Shown here piece after piece: positions 1 through 10,563 of a stretch of 64,000 nt of DNA; position 1 is the first letter of the stretch; each line of letters opens with the position of its first letter. The DNA is from Tragulus kanchil (taxonomy: Eukaryota; Chordata; Mammalia; Artiodactyla; Tragulidae): the NCBI GenBank assembly GCA_022376925.1, contig JAIOJX010000032.1:200442939-200506938 (forward strand). Reading direction: 5' to 3'. Both the position numbers and the translations under genes were made by a program. Below the pieces are notes generated by a model. The model made no database searches. It was not told where the DNA came from and was given only the letters and a program-made list of their open reading frames with translations.

Positions 1-809
1 AATTTGCATTTCTTTAAGGAAAGGGCATTGCTCCATCCAATGGAATCCAGCCATAACTGTGATATTTCAGGGATTTGAAGAACTATTTCTTTTGGTTGGG
101 TGAACTCCATGGAGTCCCTCATATCCCGTCTCCTAGCAACTGCCAGTTCTAACGGTGCCTAATGCTTACCCTGCCTCCATTTGAGGAGGAGGAAACATTT
201 TGACTATTAGCTCCATATGTAAAACAAACACGTCTGCAGGTGTCAGCTCTCAACTATAGGCCAGATAAACCTACACTGGGCTAAAAGTCAAGGTGAGGAC
301 ACAATAATCAAGGATTCGTTATGTGTCCACTGGGTGTCCAGCCCTACAACCACGAACCTCCTTTCCAATCAGGCCCTTGTTATTTCCCTAGGTGCTCAAG
401 GAGAGGCATGGGTGCTACCGTAGAGAATGGGACCTGCCGTAGCCAGTCCTTGATGCTCTCAGCCTAAATAGAAAGGGGGACTAAGATAGGACAGCAAACG
501 AGTCAACTGACAATTTCAGAGCCTTCACGTGCTGCTCGACAAAAAGAGCTTTCCACATGTTAGAGACAGTCGTAGGACTTCCTTGAATAAACAGCCATCC
601 ATTTAAAAATACCACTTCCTCTCTACAGGGAGAAAAGACGGGGCAATAATTAAGGTTACTGAAGAATTCTAGAGATCCGAACCACAAATTCTCCTGAAAT
701 CTGAGTTCTGTAGCCCAGTAGTAAGGAAAGCACTGACATACAGAATATATTTTTTTAAAAGGCAGTGCTAAAACATTGCCCAAGCTTTGGAGTAAGAACT
801 CCCTTTTCC
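1..809. other. Unique non-coding DNA
   Basis: No recognisable repeat and no credible exon. Open frames on both strands are short and of random composition, so this is probably intergenic or intronic. Confidence 0.5.
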
Positions 810-985
810 TTAGACGTCAATTTTTCAGAAAATTCCTTAACTTTCCTAAACCTCAGTTTACTCATCAGCAAATTAGAAAAAAATAAGCTGTATATTAAAG
901 GCTTGTTGTGGAGACTAAATGACATAGTTTATGGAAAGACTTTAGCACTGTGTGGGGGGCATTAGTTAGTAAGTCATTAATAAAT
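810..985 (+). repeat. MIR SINE, degraded
   Basis: The order of short blocks follows the MIR consensus: a TTCCT-AACTTTCCTAAACCTCAG block, then CTCATCAGCAAATTAGA, then GTTGTGGAGACTAAATGA, then a tail ending in ATTAATAAATGG. It is diverged, as expected for a mammal-wide SINE. Ends are approximate. Confidence 0.55.
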
Positions 986-1002
986 GGCAACGCTCCCTAA
1001 TA

Positions 1003-1195
1003 GGCTTCCCAGGTAGCTCAGCAGTAAAGAACACTCCTGCCAATGCAGGAGACGTGGGTTTGATCCCTGGGTCAGGAAGATCCCTGGACAAGGAAATGGC
1101 AACCCATTCCAGTGTTCTTACTGGAAACCCCAGCCTTATGGGCTAGAATCCATGGGGTTGCAAAAGAGTCAGACACAACTTAGCAACTAAACAAC
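1003..1195 (+). mobile_element. Bov-tA SINE (tRNA-Glu-derived)
   Basis: The element starts with a tRNA-like head containing GTAGCTCAGCAGTAAAGAA and a B-box-like GGTTTGATCCC. It continues through the body (GGAAGATCCCTGG, GGCAACCCATTCCAGT) and ends with AAGAGTCAGACACAACTTAG. This family is ruminant-specific, so it dates and places the locus. Confidence 0.92.
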
Positions 1196-1609
1196 ATTGC
1201 TCACTATTTACAGCCTATTAAAAATTACATTTTAAATGCTAAAACAAGTCATATCAATTATTTCAAAGAACCTTAATGAAAACAACAACCTCTAAGACAA
1301 AGCTTCTGCCTTGCAAAGTTGAAAAAATGAAAATATGTAAAGGTCAACAAATACATAATCCAGAACATTTCTCTTACCAATTTTGTTAGCTCATGGCCTT
1401 GCTGGAAGAGGAGGACTTGCTATTAAAGCTGAGTGTCTTACCTACTCTATGTCCAAATCACCCTCCACTTATGGGTGGGGGAGTGGGGGCTGGTCTTTGT
1501 ATCACAGTAAGAAGCACACTAATTATAAGCTCTAAGAGAGTGTGGAAGTCAACAGAAATCATAGGATTTTTTCCCTGAAGCTCAAGATGACTGTAAGGTG
1601 CCAAAAGGA
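1196..1609. other. Unique non-coding DNA before duplication 1
   Basis: AT-rich, no recognised element. The short open frame at 1393-1578 has random composition and I do not consider it a gene. Confidence 0.45.
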
Positions 1610-2646
1610 AGAAAAAAAAAATCCTCTGAGGGATGGATTCCCAGGCTCCAAATTCCCAGGCACATTCTCTAGCTGTAGTAAAAGGGTTCTGCAGGACCCG
1701 AAGATAATCAGCTGAATTTTACGTCAGAAAGTACCCATTACAGAAAAAAAGGCCTGCAGATGGGGAATAAGAGATACCAGATCATCCCTTCAATACTTCT
1801 TCTGTCACTATTTTGAAACATACCTCTTTACGGCCTAAGTCATACATGGGATTCCTCTTGGGTAAACACTGAGGGCAGCGGATGCTGTCTCAAAGGTTGT
1901 TCATCCTGGGCTCTATCGGCAGTGGGGGGGGGGAGATGGTATTTCAATGTAATCACTAATTCAGAGCAGCACAGGGCACTGACTCAGCTCCATCCTATTC
2001 CACCTTCTAATGCTAAATTGAAAAATGACATTTTATTGCCACCCAGAAGTCTCCTCTCAGAGAACCAATGTTTCAGAACTAATAGGCTGTAAGTATACCT
2101 GCTGTACTTAAATCTGTAAGAGTCTACCCCCCAACACAGTGTTAACCCCGCTGTCACACGTGTCTAAATGTCCAAATTCAGAGATTAGTCCACCTTGCTC
2201 AAAAGTGGCAGCTTTTAAAACGCTATCCCAAATAAGAGATGCAAGCCAGCACACCCATCAACCAAACCAGAAGAATGGAGGCAAAAGCTAATTATTTCAA
2301 GCAAGGACAGTGGTACTTACATGCAACTTAGCAGAACAAAAATCTTGCTAATACATCCTGATTGGAAGAAAAAAATTAACAAATCAATTTCGAAAGTAGA
2401 GCTGATTTCTTACTATCTCTAAGGATATACAGGGAGAAAGATTTCTGCTATATGTATATGGGAATCTTGTAAGAGACTTAAAAATGGATTTTCTTTTGTA
2501 ATTAGTGCCCTTGTTACTTGAATACAAATAACTGCCCTGAAGTAGCAGGTATAGGTACTAATTCACTGACTTGACCCCACAAAACAGGACAGCCATTTCC
2601 TCATTTTGTTTTATAAATCTCCCCAGTCCAAAATGTTCAAAGGTAA
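1610..2646. repeat. Duplication 1, copy A
   Basis: First of two near-identical direct copies (partner 2661-3700, offset 1043-1051). Both run from a poly-A followed by ATCCTCTGAG to TGTTCAAAGGTAA. The G homopolymer is 10 long here (1924-1933) and 18 in copy B. The far end reads ATAAATCTCCCCAGTCC here but ATAAATCCCTCCCCCAGTCC in copy B and in a third partial copy near 4760, so this copy's end looks error-laden. Interior sequence is unique and non-coding. Confidence 0.93.
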
Positions 2647-2660
2647 CACTTAAATACAAA

Positions 2661-3700
2661 AGAAAAAAAAATCCTCTGAGGATGGATTCCCAGGCTCAAA
2701 AGGCACATTCTCTAGCTGTAGTAAAAGGGTTCTGCAGGACCCGAAGATAATCAGCTGAATTTTACGTCAGAAAGTACCCATTACAGAAAAAAAGGCCTGC
2801 AGATGGGGAATAAGAGATACCAGATCATCCCTTCAATACTTCTTCTGTCACTATTTTGAAACATACCTCTTTACGGCCTAAGTCATACATGGGATTCCTC
2901 TTGGGTAAACACTGAGGGCAGCGGATGCTGTCTCAAAGGTTGTTCATCCTGGGCTCTATCGGCAGTGGGGGGGGGGGGGGGGGGAGATGGTATTTCAATG
3001 TAATCACTAATTCAGAGCAGCACAGGGCACTGACTCAGCTCCATCCTATTCCACCTTCTAATGCTAAATTGAAAAATGACATTTTATTGCCACCCAGAAG
3101 TCTCCTCTCAGAGAACCAATGTTTCAGAACTAATAGGCTGTAAGTATACCTGCTGTACTTAAATCTGTAAGAGTCTACCCCCCAACACAGTGTTAACCCC
3201 GCTGTCACACGTGTCTAAATGTCCAAATTCAGAGATTAGTCCACCTTGCTCAAAAGTGGCAGCTTTTAAAACGCTATCCCAAATAAGAGATGCAAGCCAG
3301 CACACCCATCAACCAAACCAGAAGAATGGAGGCAAAAGCTAATTATTTCAAGCAAGGACAGTGGTACTTACATGCAACTTAGCAGAACAAAAATCTTGCT
3401 AATACATCCTGATTGGAAGAAAAAAATTAACAAATCAATTTCGAAAGTAGAGCTGATTTCTTACTATCTCTAAGGATATACAGGGAGAAAGATTTCTGCT
3501 ATATGTATATGGGAATCTTGTAAGAGACTTAAAAATGGATTTTCTTTTGTAATTAGTGCCCTTGTTACTTGAATACAAATAACTGCCCTGAAGTAGCAGG
3601 TATAGGTACTAATTCACTGACTTGACCCCACAAAACAGGACAGCCATTTCCTCATTTTGTTTTATAAATCCCTCCCCCAGTCCAAAATGTTCAAAGGTAA
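2661..3700. repeat. Duplication 1, copy B
   Basis: Second copy of 1610-2646, separated from it by 14 bp (2647-2660) that fits neither flank. Its first 50 bases are compressed relative to copy A: GAGGATGG against GAGGGATGG, and about 7 bases are missing before CACATTCTC. It carries an 18-G run at 2967-2984. Its last 187 bp are also the first 187 bp of duplication 2 copy A. Confidence 0.93.
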
Positions 3701-4559
3701 ATTTCAGCTTAACATGACAAAATTAGGAAAACATACAGTTAGTGAAGTCAACAATTATGGGATATTTATTAAGGAGAAGAAAATGCTGTGTCTTACTTCT
3801 TCGTGAAAATAGGAAGAAATCTGTTTTTCTGAAAAACAGAAAGAAATTTTTCTAGGTGCTTTCACATACTGGGGGACAATGCAAGATTAGATAGGGCTGC
3901 AAAAATATCTCCTCATGCTATAAATGCTGCCAGTTCTTTGCCATTCTAGTTCTGGAACTAGATGGAACATGGCTCTGATTCTATCTTCACCCGAGTCCAT
4001 GCTCTTCCTTACTCTGACAGCTGATAACTCAAAGGAAGTGAGCATTCCTTAAGAAAGGCTGGCAGGTGTTTCTGAAGTTGAGAGAAAGATTAGAACTTCA
4101 GGAATCACAATCCGTCCCGAACTGATGTAGGCTCTTGTCTGATATCTCATGGGAAGGTGTAGGTCTCTTATGCTGACCTTCATGGCTAACTGATGTGAAC
4201 CTGGGAAGTTATTTCAACTCTCTAAGTCTATTTTCCACACCTATAAAACAGGCATGATAAGAAGAATAGCCAATCTCACCTGGGGCTGTGCTGAGATATA
4301 AATGAACACATGGAAAGCATTTACAACAGAGCCTTGCATATAGTAAACATTCGACAAGTCATCAACCACATCATCTTACTTGGCTTTCAATACAATTTCC
4401 AGCACCATAAACTTAAGGCAGTCCTCTCATCTGCTTCCATATTCTGATGCCCAGACACAAACAGACATCACCCCTGTCCACTCCAGGAAAAGGTGTCCCT
4501 GCTTCTTTCAACAATTCCCCCTTCTGCCCTATCTGCAATTCTGAGATGCGGTAGCATCC
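3514..4559. repeat. Duplication 2, copy A
   Basis: Direct copy of 4604-5649 at offset 1090, from AATCTTGTAAGAGACTT to GAGATGCGGTAGCATCC. Its start overlaps the end of duplication 1, so its first 180 bp occur three times in the window. It contains a MIR at 4195-4365. Confidence 0.94.
4195..4365 (+). repeat. MIR SINE (in duplication 2, copy A)
   Basis: MIR-like order: GGAAGTTATTTCAACTCTCT, then CACCTATAAAACAGG, then GGGGCTGTGCTGAGATATAAATGA, then AACAGAGCCTTGCATATAGT and a CATTCGACAAG tail. Confidence 0.7.
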
Positions 4560-4603
4560 CCCCCTCATGAAAAAAGGTCAGAACTCTTTTTCTTGCTATA
4601 TTT
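4560..4603. other. Filler between copies of duplication 2
   Basis: About 44 bp between the two copies. It starts with a C run followed by TCATGAAAAAAGG and ends TTGCTATATTT. I cannot match it elsewhere in the window. It may be low-quality read-end sequence or inserted junction filler. Confidence 0.6.
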
Positions 4604-5649
4604 AATCTTGTAAGAGACTTAAAAATGGATTTTCTTTTGTAATTAGTGCCCTTGTTACTTGAATACAAATAACTGCCCTGAAGTAGCAGGTATAGGTACT
4701 AATTCACTGACTTGACCCCACAAAACAGGACAGCCATTTCCTCATTTTGTTTTATAAATCCCTCCCCCAGTCCAAAATGTTCAAAGGTAAATTTCAGCTT
4801 AACATGACAAAATTAGGAAAACATACAGTTAGTGAAGTCAACAATTATGGGATATTTATTAAGGAGAAGAAAATGCTGTGTCTTACTTCTTCGTGAAAAT
4901 AGGAAGAAATCTGTTTTTCTGAAAAACAGAAAGAAATTTTTCTAGGTGCTTTCACATACTGGGGGACAATGCAAGATTAGATAGGGCTGCAAAAATATCT
5001 CCTCATGCTATAAATGCTGCCAGTTCTTTGCCATTCTAGTTCTGGAACTAGATGGAACATGGCTCTGATTCTATCTTCACCCGAGTCCATGCTCTTCCTT
5101 ACTCTGACAGCTGATAACTCAAAGGAAGTGAGCATTCCTTAAGAAAGGCTGGCAGGTGTTTCTGAAGTTGAGAGAAAGATTAGAACTTCAGGAATCACAA
5201 TCCGTCCCGAACTGATGTAGGCTCTTGTCTGATATCTCATGGGAAGGTGTAGGTCTCTTATGCTGACCTTCATGGCTAACTGATGTGAACCTGGGAAGTT
5301 ATTTCAACTCTCTAAGTCTATTTTCCACACCTATAAAACAGGCATGATAAGAAGAATAGCCAATCTCACCTGGGGCTGTGCTGAGATATAAATGAACACA
5401 TGGAAAGCATTTACAACAGAGCCTTGCATATAGTAAACATTCGACAAGTCATCAACCACATCATCTTACTTGGCTTTCAATACAATTTCCAGCACCATAA
5501 ACTTAAGGCAGTCCTCTCATCTGCTTCCATATTCTGATGCCCAGACACAAACAGACATCACCCCTGTCCACTCCAGGAAAAGGTGTCCCTGCTTCTTTCA
5601 ACAATTCCCCCTTCTGCCCTATCTGCAATTCTGAGATGCGGTAGCATCC
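4604..5649. repeat. Duplication 2, copy B
   Basis: Second copy of 3514-4559, essentially identical by eye. After 5649 the sequence runs into unique DNA (ACCAGAACCCACGCGC), whereas copy A runs into the filler. Confidence 0.94.
5285..5455 (+). repeat. MIR SINE (in duplication 2, copy B)
   Basis: Same MIR as 4195-4365, carried by the duplication rather than inserted independently. Confidence 0.7.
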
Positions 5650-6062
5650 ACCAGAACCCACGCGCACCTCTGATAAAGTGTTCATTTTCTAGCTGTTCGA
5701 TATTGATGTGTTTACTGTGAACAAAGACACGAGAGGAAGGGGGAATAAATCAGAAGCAGTTCAAGCAGGTTATTTGTCTAGCCATCTAACACATTATCTG
5801 CATGTAGCTAAGGACGGTGCTATTCAAATATTATGCAAAGGACCAGGGCAACACCTCAGTAAACATTCGGCTGGGTTTGTCTGAAATGATACAAAGTGTC
5901 TCAAAGTTGGTGTTGTTGCAAATGTGCTTGGTGCTTTACTCCTTTTTTCAGGCCCTACATCAAGTATGCCAACTTGCTAATTGATTCCCATGGGATAAAA
6001 ATAAGGAGCCCCACATATGGAAGATTTCTCCTAGTCCTGTTTCACCTGCTAGATAACTGTCT
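5650..6062. other. Unique non-coding DNA
   Basis: No repeat recognised. A TGTTTACTGTGAACAAAG block at 5710-5727 contains forkhead-like (TGTTTAC) and SOX-like (AACAAAG) words, and ATTATGCAAA near 5831 is octamer-like. These are short words only and no function is claimed. Confidence 0.4.
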
Positions 6063-6281
6063 TTGTGTGGGCTGCTATAACAAAATACTATAGACTGAGT
6101 GGCATAACCAACAGACACTTGTTTCCCTCTGTTCTAGAAGCTGGGAAGTCCAAGGATGATCCAGGTGGGGGGCACATTATCAGGTGTTTGATAAGGTCCT
6201 GGTTTGCAGATGGCCATCTTCTTTCTGTAGCCTCACATCACAGAGAGAGACATGACCATGCTCTTATCTCTTTTCCTCTTC

Positions 6282-6970
6282 TTTTTCAATATAAATTTTA
6301 TTTATTTATTATCATTATTAGCCCTTTTGGGTCCTCACTGCTATATGCACACTTTCTCTGGTTGTGGTGAGTGAGGGCTACTCTTTGTTGTGGTATATGA
6401 GCTTCTTATTGGTGGTGGCTTCTTTTCTTATACACCCTAGAGCATAGGCGTCAGTAGTTGTGGCATAAGGGCTGAACTACCTCTTGGCACATGGGATCTT
6501 CCGAGACCAGGGATTGAATCTGTGTCCCCTGCACTGGCTGGTGGATTCTTTTTTTTTTTTTTTTTTTAATTTTTATTTTACTCTTTACTTTTACAGAATT
6601 TTGTTGTTTACACGTATGCATGATCCCAGATTAGTCATATGCATATCCCCCCCACCCACCCCTGCAGGATCCCTTTTTCTCACAGTGCAATGGCAATAGC
6701 TGTTTTTTTCACATATGGCAGTATAGGTTTTCATGCTACTTCCTTTACGCCTCCCACCCACTGTTCATGCCCCACAATGTCCATATGTCTACTATCCATG
6801 TCTGTTTTTCCATCACTTCACTGCATGTGTTATCATTACCATCCTACTAGATTCCATATATATGTGTTAGTATATTGTATTTGTCCTCTTTTTGACTTAC
6901 TTCACTTTTTATGATAGGTTCTAGAGCCAGTGGCAGGTGGATTCTTAACCACTAGACCACCAGGGACGTC
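6282..6970 (-). mobile_element. CHR-1 SINE, interrupted by an L1
   Basis: Complement of the cetartiodactyl CHR-1 SINE: an A-rich tail (TTTATTTATTTATTATC), then GGGTCCTCACTGCTATATGC, GGGCTACTCTTTGTTGTGG, CACATGGGATCTTCCGAGAC and GTGTCCCCTGCACTGG. After the L1 it resumes with GGATTCTTAACCACTAGACC-ACCAGGGA. Flanking TCTCTT-(TT)-CCTCTT blocks are a plausible target-site duplication inside the MLT1. Confidence 0.85.
6551..6930 (-). mobile_element. 5'-truncated L1 3' end
   Basis: A poly-T run at 6549-6566 (the complement of a poly-A tail) leads into the complement of a bovine-type L1 3' region; the distal part complements words such as AAAGTGAAGTAAGTC and CACATATATATGGAATCTAG. It is bounded by a 16-bp target-site duplication with one mismatch, TGGCTGGTGGATTCTT (6535-6550) and TGGCAGGTGGATTCTT (6931-6946). 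This makes it the innermost of three nested insertions. Confidence 0.85.
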
Positions 6971-7125
6971 TCTTCCTCTTATCTTACAGCACTAGTCCCA
7001 CCTTGGGAGCTCTGCCCCTATGAGCCTATCTAAACCTGATCCCTCCCAAACACTTGATCTCCAAGTACCATTACATTGGGCATTATGGCTTCAACATCTG
7101 AATTTGAAGGGTTGCGTGGAAGAAG

Positions 7126-8684
7126 GACAAACAACAGTCCACAGCAGCGAGAATGGAAAATCCAAAGTATAATTATAGAAGTAGGGCCATCCATATGAAA
7201 AGGGGTAGTGACAAGAGGGCCCGGCTCCTCCACTTTTCTGCAGTATTCAATGGCTTTTGATCACACATCCCATGACCCTCACTGGAGGCAGAGGAGAAGC
7301 CCTGCAGAAAATGCGAGCAGCAGGAGAGGACTTCTGGCTTCTGCAGATGCCCCTCTCTCCCAGGCAGAATTCCTCAAGGAGATGATCTTGATTGTAACAG
7401 TAATGGGTTTAAAGGTCAGCTATATAAGGTTCCATGATTGACTGGCAGGACACAACCACCGCATTAGGGAGTCACACATAAAAGTCACAGAAATAATCAG
7501 AGGGCAAAGAAGGAAGTGAAATTCCTGAAGTTCTAATAATGCTATTTCCCCCATTTAATCCCTGCAGAAGTCCCCTTCTAGTTGAAGAAAGGAATTGTTT
7601 TTTCTTCTTTGGCACCAAAGCACTGAAAAGTGTTACTACTGATGCTTGCAACTCACAGAGCTACCTTGAAGAAAAGCAGCTAATTTCCCTGATTGTCAGT
7701 TGTCTTACTCATCTACAAAAGAGAGCATTACTTCGTGGATTGCTTGAGGATACAAAGAGATGACAAAACAGCATAGAGCACATGGAGGCAGCCCACTAAG
7801 GTGAGTTCATCTGGGAAAATGTTCTCTCGCAGCTGTTTTCGAGACCCTGATACTCAGGAGTATGCACATCTGGAGTCAGCATTCACAGAGCACACGGGGT
7901 CCAGAGGGATGGGGACTGCAGTGCCCTGAGCCCCAAAGCTGGTGTGCTGCTAACTCTGCCTTTCAGCTGACTTCGCAGCACATCAGGCCAGGCCTGAGTT
8001 CTGCACTCACATGCTTAGTAATAACAGAGGTGTACTGGGTGAATGTGTGCCACAGGGCAAAATTCTCACCGCTCAAGACCCAGAGGAAAGAGTTACATCA
8101 AATACCATAGCATACCTTAGCCCAAGGCTTTGCTTCTCACATGTTTGGTTTCTGAGATGTTTTCTTTCTGCCAAAGCAAAAGTATATGTGCAAATAAGAC
8201 GTGGCTGAAGCTGAGCTCATGTGCCCTGAGCAGAAGTTACCCTGAATTCTGGGTAACATGGAGTGGAAAGAGGCTTGAAAGAGTGCAGAGGAGTGAGTGT
8301 TCATTATATCTTTTTGGTACTTCACTTTCCATCTTTTTACTTATTGCATCCTGTAGAAACCAACTGCATTTGCTGATTCGGGGATTCTCTATGCCTTGTA
8401 TGTAGTCCTCATTGACTAAATGAGTGAATTCTGACAAGGACAAAATATATCTGTGTAACTCCCAGCATGGTGATCTAAAAAAGCTTCTGTGCCCTAGCTT
8501 CTTGAGTCTTGTCTTCTGATTCATGTGCTCACAAAGCCCTGCGCCTGAATCAGGTATGAGTTTAACCAGACACACGTTAACCCTGACACAAGGGCCATAT
8601 AACTTTGGGGTGCTAACTGTAAATTGGTGGGCTGAAAAGAAGGACAGTAGGAGAGGAATATCTACACAGATAGATAGGAATTAT
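7126..8684. other. Unique non-coding DNA with a possible MIR remnant
   Basis: Mostly unrecognised. Around 7690-7790 a TTACTCATCTACAAAAGAG ... GATTGCTTGAGGATACAAAG order is weakly MIR-like. The several overlapping open frames between 7860 and 8575 have no family signature and no convincing splice sites. Confidence 0.4.
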
Positions 8685-8711
8685 ACACACACACACACAC
8701 ACACACACACA
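8685..8711. repeat. (AC)n microsatellite
   Basis: About 13 uninterrupted AC units, likely polymorphic. Confidence 0.95.
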
Positions 8712-9659
8712 TTTATAATTTGTCAGTATACCTTGCTTTTCTAACTGATTCTTAGGACTGAGAGGACAGAGATCTCCCAGTTTGATATCTCACTTTATAG
8801 ACTGAGCTAGGAAGCTCATGCTCAGGATCATGAAGTAGACTGAAAGCAAGAACCCTGATCCTCTTCCTCTCCACTGGTCTCCCCACCCCACTACCAGAGG
8901 ATGGCTGAACAAGGAGAAGGAGAGACAAAAAAGTGTGAAACACGTCAAGAAGCATCTTGTCTCCTTACAAGGAGATTCGTTCCAAAGCCTGCAGTAGTGC
9001 TGCTGGGGGAGAAGGATTCTTACAGCCCATCCTGTAGGACAGAGCCACTTCCTGTCAAGTCATCCCCAGACCCAGAAGGCCAGCGCCGAGCCCCAGCCCT
9101 AAGAACAGATGACACTACAATTTGAAGGCAGAGCTCCCACACAAGCCGGTCCTCGGGGTCTCTCTGGCCAAGCAGCAGCCCCAGACTGTCGTGGGAACGT
9201 GATGTGTATGCCTCCCTGCTCCTAGTGGCTCTGCTCATTTGGTAGCCACTCAATGGGGACCGGCTGTCAGCAATTTCCTTCCTCCAACAGCTGGGAGATG
9301 GTTTTCTGCACTTAGCTGCCATTTGTTTCAATTATGTGTATTAATCATAGCCTTCGTCCTGATGGTATTCTTCAGGAAAAAAAAAAAAAATACCAGGGTT
9401 TTTGTTTTATAACCAAGCTGCTTCCTCACTCAGAACAGACTTCAGCAGTGGCAAGAGAAAGGGAAAATGATAGGTCAGAGGCCATTTGGTTCAAGTGCAG
9501 TGGTGTGTGCAGGTGGGGAAGGGGGACAGTTATCTAGCCCACGGAAGGCAGGGAGGAGGGCAGTATAGCTTGGGGATATCATAGCACCATCTACACAAAG
9601 AAAGCCCAGCCGTGGGGTTTGCCATGATGCATGCTTACCACTTGTTCTTTCATTACACA
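8712..9659. other. Unique non-coding DNA
   Basis: No recognised element apart from a 14-A run at 9377-9390. Opposing open frames at 8901-9331 overlap each other and look random. Confidence 0.4.
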
Positions 9660-10530
9660 CTGGTTCACGTATTCAGACGTGTATTAAGCTCCCACTATGT
9701 GCGCAACTGCAGGCTTTGCTAGGAACCACTGGAGGTCGTTTTAGCAAGAACAAAACCAGAGGGAATCAGGAATTCTTTCAGAGGCAGAGCGGCACCATCT
9801 CACACCACTCTTGTCCATCAGGCCTTCTTGGGTCCTTCATCCCTTCCTATGTATTTAGCACATATGCACAGAAGTCTGGCTCTGAGGCAGGCAGTGAGCT
9901 ATGTGCTGAACAGTCACTGGTCAACCAAGTTTCCCAGGTCCTTGTCTTCATCAGTCCTACAGTTCGGTGAGGGAGGCCACCCTCAAACAAAGAGGCCCAG
10001 AGGCAGACAGAACTGTGAATGATGTCCACCTCTGTGAAACGAGACCAGGCTGGGAGACAAAGAGAGAGAAAGCAGGCAAGGCTGATTGAGACGGAAGGAT
10101 GAAGGATGTCCTCTTGAGGACGCAGAATTAAAACTAAGCCCTGCAACATGCCCACAAGGTAGCCACTGGGAGGATGGGGTGGGAGAGACTGGTAAGAGCA
10201 GAGAAGAGTCTGATGAACCTGAAAGCTAATCACACCGACAGATCAGGAGTAAATGGAGAACAGTGTGAGATGAGGCTGCAGATGTGGTCAAGAGCTAGAT
10301 CACGGTGGGCTTTGCAAACCTTGCCATAATGTTTAGACTTCATTCTTACAAACAATAGGAGACAATAAAGGTTTTTTAAGGTTACAGTGATATGGTATGA
10401 TTTATATTTTTTAAAAAAAAGCATGCCAGTGTTTATGTAAATAATCAATTGGAGAGGCTAAGAGTGAAGCAAGGCGGCTGTTGTGAGGCTTCCACAATTG
10501 TCCAGGTGATAAATGATGGTGGTTTCAGTG
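9660..10530 (+). repeat. Ancient mammalian interspersed repeat, family not named
   Basis: The order of blocks recalls a common old mammalian repeat whose name I cannot assign from memory: TATTAAGCTCCCACTATGTG, GTCCTTGTCTTCATCAG, GGGCTTTGCAAACCTTGCCA, GACTTCATTCTTACAAACAA, GTTACAGTGATATGGTATGA, then TTGTCCAGGTGATAAATGAT-GGTGG. Divergence is high and the ends are approximate. Confidence 0.35.
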
Positions 10531-10563
10531 ACAACTGAGAAGAATCAGTGACAACTGAGAATG
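10525..10563 (+). repeat. Short tandem duplication of a 20-bp unit
   Basis: TCAGTGACAACTGAGAAGAA is followed directly by TCAGTGACAACTGAGAATG. This is a two-copy local repeat at the end of the ancient repeat. Confidence 0.8.

Larger units (their letters stand above)
6063..7125 (-). mobile_element. MLT1-type MaLR LTR, interrupted
   Basis: On the minus strand this matches the MLT1 solo LTR of the ERVL-MaLR group. The + strand shows the complement of its 3' end (GTGGGCTGCTATAACAAAAT, AGAAGCTGGGAAGTCCAAGG, then TGTAGCCTCACATCACAGAG). Beyond the insertion lie ACCTGATCCCTCCCAAACAC, AGTACCATTACATTGGGCAT and GGCTTCAACATCTGAATTTG. A CHR-1 SINE with its own L1 insert splits it between about 6280 and 6970. 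No internal retroviral genes are present. Confidence 0.85.

Noticed and set aside
1003..1070. tRNA genes suggested by tRNA-like A/B boxes in SINE heads
   Set aside because: The boxes belong to tRNA-Glu-derived Bov-tA and CHR SINEs; there is no intact cloverleaf and the SINE body follows directly.
6063..7125. Retroviral genes linked to the MLT1 LTR
   Set aside because: Only a solo LTR is present; the material inside is a SINE and an L1, with no gag, pol or env similarity.
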